Source of the DNA: an uncultured Bacteroidales bacterium
GTDB lineage: Bacteria > Bacteroidota > Bacteroidia > Bacteroidales > P3
Length of the DNA: 64,000 nt
Assembly (NCBI GenBank): GCA_905234665.1
Contig: CAJOIV010000012.1
Location: forward strand, 1-64,000
Direction: 5' to 3'
The position numbers and the translations under genes were made by a program. Below the pieces are notes generated by a model, which did not search any database, was not told where the DNA came from, and saw only the letters and a program-made list of their open reading frames with translations. The first letter of the stretch is position 1; each line of letters opens with the position of its first letter. Below are positions 58,714 to 64,000 of the stretch, piece by piece.

Positions 58714-58743
58714 TTGTCAGTTCAAGAAATAGTTGTATATTTG
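58714..58743 (+). promoter_or_regulatory. Promoter of the small-protein–DUF6169 pair
   Basis: The plus strand has TTG (58714-58716), a 19-base spacer and TATATTTG (58736-58743). The transcript would start near 58750, which favours the ATG at 58791 over 58755. Confidence 0.7.
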
Positions 58744-58790
58744 CAAATGGAACAATGATGGCGACATCATTACAAAGGATTGACAAACAA

Positions 58791-58943
58791 ATGGAAACGG
58801 CAATCAATACCCCTAAGGACATCCGCAAAATGTTCGGCAATACCATGTCTATGCGCAAGCGTTGGACGGCAGCCGTACGTCAGAACGCCACCCGCGAGGA
58901 GATGGAGAAGATGGGTATTAAACAAATCGCCATTGTCAAGTAA
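58791..58943 (+). CDS. Small basic protein coupled to DUF6169
   Basis: A 50-residue protein 'METAINTPKDIRKMFGNTMS' and so on, rich in Arg/Lys and with a possible helix-turn-helix of the type 'DIRKMFGNTMSMRKRW'. It is not a family I recognise. Its stop overlaps the next ATG (TAATG), so they are co-translated. It may be an antitoxin, but that is inference. An ATG at 58755 would add 12 residues but would be close to leaderless. Confidence 0.55.
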   Translation: METAINTPKDIRKMFGNTMSMRKRWTAAVRQNATREEMEKMGIKQIAIVK

Positions 58944-59434
58944 TGGACCTGATTTCGTTATCCGCGGTCAACACAAAATCCCCCTACAAGATAGATTCTG
59001 ACTCGTCAGGATCTTTTTTCTTTGTCACCGAGAAGGGGCGTCCCTATCACGTCGCCTTCATCGAAGACCCGCTTTTCTACGAACACGGTATCTATCAATA
59101 TTGCCTCGATACCGATGTCCACGCGGGAGCCGACAGCCATGTGCATGAGGTTGTGGTTGCCTTGATGGAGGAGTTCTTCAATTCGAGTGCGAAAGGGCTT
59201 CTGTATATCTGCGATTCCATGGACGGGCGGCAGGCTGCGCGCAACCGTCTTTTCAACCGCTGGTTTAATGCATACCCTCTTCGGGATGAATACCGCCTGC
59301 TACAGCGGGAGGTACCCTACGAGGGCGTGCTGCAATATGTGTCACTCATTGTCAGGAAAGACCAGCCCGAATTAAAGCCTATCATCGAGTCGTTTGACCG
59401 TGTGCTATCCAATCTGGAGTACGCCTACAAATAG
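58943..59434 (+). CDS. DUF6169 family protein
   Basis: A 163-residue protein with the DUF6169 core 'FFNSSAKGLLYICDSMDGRQAARNRLFNRWF' and 'YVSLIVRKDQPELKPIIESFD'. The N-terminal half forms strands 'GSFFFVTEKGRPYHVAFIED'. The family function is not known. The gene is preceded by a coupled small gene and both share one promoter, an arrangement like toxin–antitoxin pairs. It converges with 59442-60083, leaving 7 bases. Confidence 0.75.
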   Translation: MDLISLSAVNTKSPYKIDSDSSGSFFFVTEKGRPYHVAFIEDPLFYEHGIYQYCLDTDVHAGADSHVHEVVVALMEEFFNSSAKGLLYICDSMDGRQAARNRLFNRWFNAYPLRDEYRLLQREVPYEGVLQYVSLIVRKDQPELKPIIESFDRVLSNLEYAYK

Positions 59435-59441
59435 GCGAGGA

Positions 59442-60083
59442 TTATTGTTTGTGTTCAATAGTATCTATCAACTCAAACACAATGCTTTTACCTATGGGTG
59501 CATTGTAAAAGAACCCCATAACTACAAAGCCGACCTCTTTCTTGTACATTAACTCTTCAAACCATTGCCCGCTCTTACCGTTGAATTCTCCGAACACCCA
59601 TTTGTCATCGGAATTGGCAGGACACTCGATGGACATCTTGTAGCGAAGATACATGAACTTGTCCAAGAAATCAACATGTCCGAGGAACGAGCGGCGATAC
59701 TTTTGTTTGCATTTGGATGGGGACTGCAATTCAGGGAACGGGAAATACTCCAACATGGCAAACTCGCCCGAACGTGGTGGGTGCAGCCATACCTTTTTGC
59801 CGTTCTCGATAATGCCCGTGCATTCCACTCTGTCCTTGTACGGCCACGCGGCGGCGAGACTGTCCTTGTTATAGTTGTCGTGATAGGCGTAGAAGAGTTG
59901 ACGTTGCGATGCGTCAGCCTCAAACACTCTGTCCGTCGCCCACATGCTGAGGTATGACATCTGCACCGAATCCCCGCTTCTCGCCGTAACTTTGTACACA
60001 AACTCCCTGTACGGCCGGTAGACGTTCTGGGCATTGATGGAAAGGGCAACCATCGCCGCACATAGCATCAAGGCTTTCTTCAT
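59442..60083 (-). CDS. Exported protein of unknown function
   Basis: A 213-residue protein with a signal peptide (MKKALMLCAAMVALSINAQ). The body is soluble with no motif I recognise; 'VYRPYREFVYKVTARSGDSVQMSYLSMWATDRVFEADASQRQLF' and 'YKKEVGFVVMGFFYNAPIGKSIVFELID' look like beta strands. Start at 60083; the ORF extends upstream but overlaps the thioredoxin-like gene. Its ATG overlaps that gene's stop by 4 bases. Confidence 0.7.
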   Translation of the reverse strand: MKKALMLCAAMVALSINAQNVYRPYREFVYKVTARSGDSVQMSYLSMWATDRVFEADASQRQLFYAYHDNYNKDSLAAAWPYKDRVECTGIIENGKKVWLHPPRSGEFAMLEYFPFPELQSPSKCKQKYRRSFLGHVDFLDKFMYLRYKMSIECPANSDDKWVFGEFNGKSGQWFEELMYKKEVGFVVMGFFYNAPIGKSIVFELIDTIEHKQ

Positions 60084-60820
60084 AAACAGCCGTCGGGGGT
60101 GCAGACCTTGGGAAGAAATGAGATGGTGTCGACCGTGCTGTAGTCCAGTTCTGTTACAGGGATGCTGATGTCGCGGATGTCGGTGGGGCCGAAGGTGGCG
60201 GTACCGTCTTCCCCGATGGTGTAGGTGCATTTCATGCGACCCCGTGGGTCGAGTAGCAAGGTGGTGGGGATGCCGTCGACGCTGGTAATTGTTTGCGACT
60301 GCGGGGCGATGGCGTTGACGATATTGTTCAGTCGGTTGTCGGCCACTTCCCAGCCCAGCCCCTCGAAGGACTGGCCATAATGCCAGAGGAGGTTCCACAC
60401 CACCGTCCACATGTTCTTCACCATCAAAGGTTGGTACTGCGGCAGGGTGTCGTCTATCCAGTATCGGGGAGAGTCGATGTGGTAGGTGCGGTAGAGCTCG
60501 TCCGCATACTGTGCCGAGCTGTAGCTCTCCACCACGAAGTACCAGCGCACGAGGCTGGTGTCGCACTCGGCCATCTTCCGCGGGTAGACGTCGCGCATGC
60601 TCAGCACACAGTAGCCGCAGCACGGGCTGGTGAGCACCACCACCTTGTAGTGTGTGGTGTCGGCAGCTATCAACTGCCGCAGCTGCTCCACCGTGATGGG
60701 CGTGAGTTCCGGCATCGCGGATACCCTGCGGTAGTTTTTCACCGTAGGCTTCTCCATCATGCAGCTCGAAAACAGCAGCACGGCGGTCAGTACTACGATT
60801 GTCAGTTTTGTTCTTTGCAT
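60080..60820 (-). CDS. Thioredoxin-like lipoprotein
   Basis: A 246-residue lipoprotein (lipobox FSSC, Cys20). Residues 60-75 'VVVLTSPCCGYCVLSM' contain a CxxC (C68-G-Y-C71) preceded by another Cys, as in thioredoxin-like domains. 'GIPTTLLLDPRGR' near residue 185 fits the cis-Pro strand (here Pro-Thr). It should act in thiol exchange or protein folding outside the cytoplasm. It is translated with the downstream unknown gene (ATGA overlap). Confidence 0.75.
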   Translation of the reverse strand: MQRTKLTIVVLTAVLLFSSCMMEKPTVKNYRRVSAMPELTPITVEQLRQLIAADTTHYKVVVLTSPCCGYCVLSMRDVYPRKMAECDTSLVRWYFVVESYSSAQYADELYRTYHIDSPRYWIDDTLPQYQPLMVKNMWTVVWNLLWHYGQSFEGLGWEVADNRLNNIVNAIAPQSQTITSVDGIPTTLLLDPRGRMKCTYTIGEDGTATFGPTDIRDISIPVTELDYSTVDTISFLPKVCTPDGCL

Positions 60821-61033
60821 AGATGTTGTTTTTGCAGTATTACATATAGTAAACGCAAAAGATGGTCAAATCTTACAGATGTTGCTCGCTTTAACACTAT
60901 TTTAACAAGGCGCTCGCAGGCATTCCAGAAAACTTTTTTCTTCCATGCCGTCACCCAGTGGGGCGTGATGTACAAAACAAAACGTATTTTATCTATTCCG
61001 CAAAAATAATTACCCCATATCAAAAAAAATGTG

Positions 61034-61041
61034 TATCTTTG
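61034..61041 (+). promoter_or_regulatory. -7 element of the nucleotidyltransferase pair
   Basis: The plus strand has TATCTTTG 25 bases before the first ATG; the -33 position is not a perfect TTG. Confidence 0.5.
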
Positions 61042-61066
61042 CACCGCAAAATAGTTGATTTCAACA

Positions 61067-61345
61067 ATGACTCGCACTCAGGTTATAAACAAGAACCGAC
61101 AGCTTTTTTGGTACACGCCAGATGGGAAAAAGCAGGATATCAGTGATTCCCTGTTGGTGGAACGTATTCTGAACGACGGGTCGCTGGATGACTACAGAGA
61201 CCTGATTTCTGCCCTCGGCGGCAAGCGAGTGGCAGAAGTGTTCTTCTCCGCCAAAGGACGTCAGAAGGAAAACTACTATCCCGAGATATACCATTTTTTC
61301 TCACTTATTTTGTCGAAGTATGCACAAGGAGATCCTGAACGATAA
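61067..61345 (+). CDS. Putative DUF6922-like antitoxin-type protein
   Basis: A 92-residue protein with 'NKNRQLFWYTPDGKKQDISDSLLVERILNDGSLDDYRDLISALGG'. This resembles the DUF6922 family, usually found before AbiEii-type nucleotidyltransferases. It is probably the partner (antitoxin) of the next gene. I start at ATG 61067 rather than TTG 61055. It overlaps the next gene by 26 bases. Confidence 0.7.
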   Translation: MTRTQVINKNRQLFWYTPDGKKQDISDSLLVERILNDGSLDDYRDLISALGGKRVAEVFFSAKGRQKENYYPEIYHFFSLILSKYAQGDPER

Positions 61346-61937
61346 TCAATTGGAACTACTGCCCGTGATGGCCAGTTTCCGCAGAGAGTACTACCTTGTG
61401 GGCGGCACCGCCATTGCCCTCTACCTCGGACACCGTCGCTCCATCGACTTCGACATGTTTAAGCCCTCGGCCATCAACCACAAGAAGAATCTTGATCGCT
61501 TGACCGAGTCAGGTTTCCCTTGTTTGGTGACGCGACGCGTCACCGAACAGATGAACATCATTGTGAACGATGTCAAGGTGACATTCTTTCAGTATCCTTT
61601 CCCCGTGCAGCCAACCGAGAAGTTCGAGACATTTTTCCGCCTACCACCGTTGCTCACTCTGGCTGCAATGAAAGCCTACGCCCTCGGACGACGTTCCAAG
61701 TGGAAAGACTATGTCGACCTTTACTTTCTGCTGCGTGACCGTTTCTCCATCGAGGACATTTCCCAGTGTGCCACTGATATTTTCGGCGACCTGTTTTCGG
61801 AGAAGATTTTCCGCGCCCAATTATGCTACTTTGAGGATGTGGACTACACAGAGGAGGTCGACTATCTGATTCCCAACCCTCCGTCAGAAGAAGAAATACG
61901 CAATTCGCTTACAGAGATAGTCCAAAGGGGGTTATAA
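61320..61937 (+). CDS. AbiEii/DUF1814-type nucleotidyltransferase toxin
   Basis: A 205-residue protein with 'YLVGGTAIALYLGHRRSIDFD' (GG at 28-29, Asp43 and Asp45 of the catalytic pair). The later 'MKAYALGRRSKWKDYVDLYFLL' is the family's K..D pattern. Members add nucleotides to targets such as tRNA and form type IV-like toxin–antitoxin or abortive infection modules. It overlaps its upstream partner, so the two are co-translated. Antiphage function is an inference. Confidence 0.85.
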   Translation: MHKEILNDNQLELLPVMASFRREYYLVGGTAIALYLGHRRSIDFDMFKPSAINHKKNLDRLTESGFPCLVTRRVTEQMNIIVNDVKVTFFQYPFPVQPTEKFETFFRLPPLLTLAAMKAYALGRRSKWKDYVDLYFLLRDRFSIEDISQCATDIFGDLFSEKIFRAQLCYFEDVDYTEEVDYLIPNPPSEEEIRNSLTEIVQRGL

Positions 61938-61955
61938 ACAGCCGGGCTGCGCACG

Positions 61956-62453
61956 TCATTGTGCCGGTCGCAACGAAACGCCGCCGCATTGGGCGAAACG
62001 GCGGTTCATCGGGTACTCGAAGCGGTAGGTGGCGAGGAAACGCTCCAGCACCTCGCGGAACTGCGCCTTCCACTCGTCGGAGGGCTGCGACTTGCCGCGC
62101 CAGGTGTAGAAGTAATGGGCCACCGTGCCGTCGGGGGCGAAGTAGGCCCGTCCCCACAGGCTGTAGGGTTCCGTCCAGTTCATGCCCTCGGCGACGAGGG
62201 CGTTGCGGAGGCCGTAGATGAACTTCTGCCACGAAAGCATATACTCCTGGGCGCTCCATTGCGACATGCCGCTGGGGTAGACGGTCTCCAGCGTGTCGAG
62301 CGTCAGGCCGCGCTCCGTCACCTCGCTGAGCAGCATAGCCTTCTGCGGCATCTTGGCCAACTGTTTCTCCAGCGACTTGCTTGCGCCGCAGCCTGTCAGC
62401 AGCATCGCGCCCATGGCGAGGGCGGCGAGGGATTTGATGATGTGGTGTGTCAT
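61956..62453 (-). CDS. Lipoprotein of unknown function
   Basis: A 165-residue lipoprotein starting MTHHIIKSLAALAMGAMLLTGC. The mature part has no motif I recognise. Start at 62453 is set by the signal peptide; a longer start nine codons upstream is unlikely. The first 60 bases are nearly identical to those of the gene at 63559-63996. It converges with the AbiEii gene, 18 bases away. Confidence 0.75.
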   Translation of the reverse strand: MTHHIIKSLAALAMGAMLLTGCGASKSLEKQLAKMPQKAMLLSEVTERGLTLDTLETVYPSGMSQWSAQEYMLSWQKFIYGLRNALVAEGMNWTEPYSLWGRAYFAPDGTVAHYFYTWRGKSQPSDEWKAQFREVLERFLATYRFEYPMNRRFAQCGGVSLRPAQ

Positions 62454-62513
62454 ATTGGATGTGTGTTTTTTATTAATCACTGAAACGAATGACGCGTTGC
62501 GGAGCTTATTGTC

Positions 62514-63209
62514 CTACACTTCGATGTTGAAACCAATGCTGAAGGATGGTTCGTTGTTGAAGTAGAAGACGTTGGAATGGGAGCCGTTGGTATTGGGCGA
62601 GAGGATATTGAAACAATCTGCTTTCAGCTCTATGCCAAGCCTGACAAAGCGGGTGTCGAACTCGTAACCAATACCGCAGATAAATCGAAGGTCATGTGTA
62701 TTCAGGCGTTGGATGGTTCCTTCGTCGAGGTCTTTATTAAACGAGGTGAAGTCGAAACTGTAGCTGAGTCCGGAGGCGAGATAGAGTTGCCGGTTGCCCC
62801 ATCGGAAAGGAATCCACTTGACATCGATGGGCAGTTCGCCACACACGTTTTTCACTTTATATTCTACAGAGGGTGAAGTGGGGATTGAGATGTTGTCTGG
62901 TACCCAGGTGCGGCCTATGAGCGACACTCCCGGCATAGCACGCAGCCGGAAGTGATCCCCCATCCGAAAATCCCATATCACGGAGATGCGGGTGCCGGGT
63001 GCATAGAATGAATGGTTGCCCTCTTTCAGAGCGTAAGCTTCACCTCCTTGGGTGTGATAGATGTCGACCCGATTCTCGGTAAAGCCCAAATGAAGACCAT
63101 AGAGCGCCTTTCTGTTGTCAAACCCTTCTTGTGCGTGGGCAGGTACAAAGTGTAGAGAAAGAAGTGAAATGCATAGCAGCAGCGCTGCCGGTTTGATGTG
63201 TTTTACCAT
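62514..63209 (-). CDS. PorT-like outer-membrane barrel protein
   Basis: A 231-residue exported protein (signal ending 'AHAQ') with ten or so beta strands. 'VEYKVKNVCGELPIDVKWIPFRWGNRQLYLASGLSYSFDF' and the initial 'NRKALYGLHLGFTENRVDIY' fit the PorT-like outer-membrane barrel family, which includes a type IX secretion component. Whether it is the actual PorT is uncertain, because related barrels of other role exist. It lies alone between two lipoproteins. Confidence 0.65.
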   Translation of the reverse strand: MVKHIKPAALLLCISLLSLHFVPAHAQEGFDNRKALYGLHLGFTENRVDIYHTQGGEAYALKEGNHSFYAPGTRISVIWDFRMGDHFRLRAMPGVSLIGRTWVPDNISIPTSPSVEYKVKNVCGELPIDVKWIPFRWGNRQLYLASGLSYSFDFTSFNKDLDEGTIQRLNTHDLRFICGIGYEFDTRFVRLGIELKADCFNILSPNTNGSHSNVFYFNNEPSFSIGFNIEV

Positions 63210-63366
63210 GATGTGAAATTATTTAATTGAACATTACTATTTTATGCATTTTGCATCAATGGTATTCAATTCCTCATCATGGCCAATATAAACGCCCCCA
63301 TGCGTTTTTTATTGCCCGCGGGGTGGCGAAAATTTGCGGTTTCCGTGTAATTTCACCTCGCATCAT

Positions 63367-63533
63367 CGCAAAACCCTCTTGCAGTCGTGTAAATCGGTCT
63401 CTCACCATTGCATTGTGCGTTGCACGGCTGCAAAATGGCCTCGCACCACTGCAAAACGCATTTACAGCATTGCAAAACGGCCTCGCACCATTGCATAACA
63501 CATTTGCAGCATTGTTTCTTGTCCTTGCATTGG
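63367..63533. repeat. 21-base periodic tandem array (two alternating units)
   Basis: Eight consecutive 20-21-base segments starting TGCAAAAC or similar run from 63367 to 63533, alternating two types: one ends in GGCCTCGCACCAT/C and the other in CATTTACAGCAT-like. The period for the pair is 42 bases. Units at 63429, 63450, 63471 and 63492 are clearest. Short open frames on both strands here are likely artefacts of the repeat. The rest of the 349-base gap (63210-63558) shows nothing else I can name. Confidence 0.85.
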
Positions 63534-63558
63534 TGCGGGGCACGATTGCACGGCTATT

Positions 63559-63996
63559 TTATATGGTGTACTCCTGGCGGTGGTTCTCGTAGCCGCACTC
63601 CTTGAAGATGAAGGTGTAGGTGCCGTGGGGCAAGCTGGCGATGGTGAACATGTTGTCGATAATGCAGAGGCAGTCCACATAGCCGCCGCCGACTGGGCAC
63701 TCATCGATGGTGACCGTCGAGCCGTCGACCGCCACGTCGACCGTCATGCTCTCATAGTCGCACGTCACCGCCATTCCGACGTGTATCACCCTTGCGGCGC
63801 CGTCGACCCACTCCACGACGTACTGCTCGCCCTCGGCGAGGTTTTTGGCTTGTGTCTCGAAGTGCTGTCCGCACTCGGTCTGTTTGATTTGGGTGGCCTC
63901 GGGCTTCCCGTTGTCCTTGTTGTCTTTCCCGCAGCCCGTCAGCAGCATTGCGCCCAAGGCGAGGGCGGCGAGGGATTTGATGATGTGGTGTTGCAT
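63559..63996 (-). CDS. Lipoprotein of unknown function, Cys-rich
   Basis: A 145-residue lipoprotein starting MQHHIIKSLAALALGAMLLTGC, almost identical in its signal sequence to 61956-62453. The mature part differs and is beta-rich with five further cysteines ('KQTECGQHFE', 'TCDYESMTVDVAV', 'DECPVGGGYVDCLCI', 'KECGYE'). Function unknown. Confidence 0.7.
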   Translation of the reverse strand: MQHHIIKSLAALALGAMLLTGCGKDNKDNGKPEATQIKQTECGQHFETQAKNLAEGEQYVVEWVDGAARVIHVGMAVTCDYESMTVDVAVDGSTVTIDECPVGGGYVDCLCIIDNMFTIASLPHGTYTFIFKECGYENHRQEYTI

Positions 63997-64000
63997 GTTG

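Noticed and set aside
59442-60623. Longer start for the exported protein (from 60623)
   Set aside because: The extension is antisense-like and overlaps the thioredoxin-like gene; a clear signal peptide starts at 60083.
63277-63543. 88-codon minus-strand frame rich in NGARPFC repeats
   Set aside because: It is the direct translation of the 21-base array. It has no promoter, signal peptide or homology that I recognise.

Overview
The window reads as chromosome of a member of the Bacteroidales (Bacteroidota). The evidence is: promoters of the Bacteroidota type (TTG about 19 bases before TAnnTTTG), an rpoC–DUF3467 neighbourhood, type II-like lipoprotein signals, families typical of the phylum (DUF4837, DUF6089-like, DUF6169, GldA-like ATPase, UpxY-like NusG paralogue, PorT-like barrel) and the gene order tRNAs–tuf–tRNA-Trp–secE–nusG–rplKAJL–rpoBC. 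Genus cannot be fixed from sequence alone. Almost everything is on the minus strand; only lptD, a MerR-type gene, tRNA-Ser and two small toxin–antitoxin-like pairs are on the plus strand.

Region 1 (1–10217) is accessory and cell-envelope. It holds the N-terminal 1151 codons of a large secreted GLUG-type repeat protein (running off the left edge), a 5'-nucleotidase lipoprotein behind a structured leader with a 12-G tract, a ParE/RelE toxin–antitoxin pair, a lipoprotein, a 765-residue membrane-anchored unknown, a uracil-DNA-glycosylase-like protein and DUF3467. Region 2 (10239–23864) is the core transcription/translation block: rpoC, rpoB, a hairpin in the rplL–rpoB gap, rplL, rplJ, rplA, rplK, nusG, secE, tRNA-Trp, tuf and four tRNAs (Thr, Gly, Tyr, Thr), all probably read from one promoter near 23850 plus internal signals. 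Region 3 (23993–30432) has pyrF, a short GldA-like ABC ATPase and a cell-wall amidase on the minus strand, diverging from lptD and a MerR-like regulator on the plus strand. The 491-base convergent gap after it contains a 73-base near-perfect palindrome and a bidirectional terminator.

Region 4 (30924–54587) is a roughly 23.5-kb surface-polysaccharide locus on one strand. It starts at a good promoter (54557–54587) followed by a ~230-base leader and a UpxY-like antiterminator. Then come an atypical initiating sugar transferase, the Wzm/Wzt ABC exporter, five GT2/GT32 glycosyltransferases, two further GT-B-like transferases, a GT-C-like membrane protein, two polysaccharide-deacetylase-like proteins, two membrane acyltransferases, three left-handed beta-helix acetyltransferases, a MaoC-like hydratase and a DUF354 protein. 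It ends with a Wza-type lipoprotein, a Wzc-type tyrosine kinase with a 10-tyrosine tail and an OmpA-type barrel. Most neighbours overlap by 1–26 bases, so it should act as one transcription unit. It combines ABC export with a Wzc-type kinase and shows no recognisable Wzx flippase.

Region 5 (54595–64000) has a lipoprotein M49-type peptidase, tRNA-Ser, a DUF6089-like barrel, a DUF4837 lipoprotein, a DUF6169 pair, a thioredoxin-like lipoprotein pair, an AbiEii-type nucleotidyltransferase pair, a PorT-like barrel and two lipoproteins sharing nearly the same signal-peptide DNA. It also holds two unexplained periodic repeats: three 16-base copies at exactly 32-base spacing (58545–58624) and a 21-base periodic array (63367–63533). 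I found no CRISPR array, insertion sequence or phage. The least explained elements are the periodic repeats, the palindrome, the hybrid polysaccharide export set and the odd sugar transferase.
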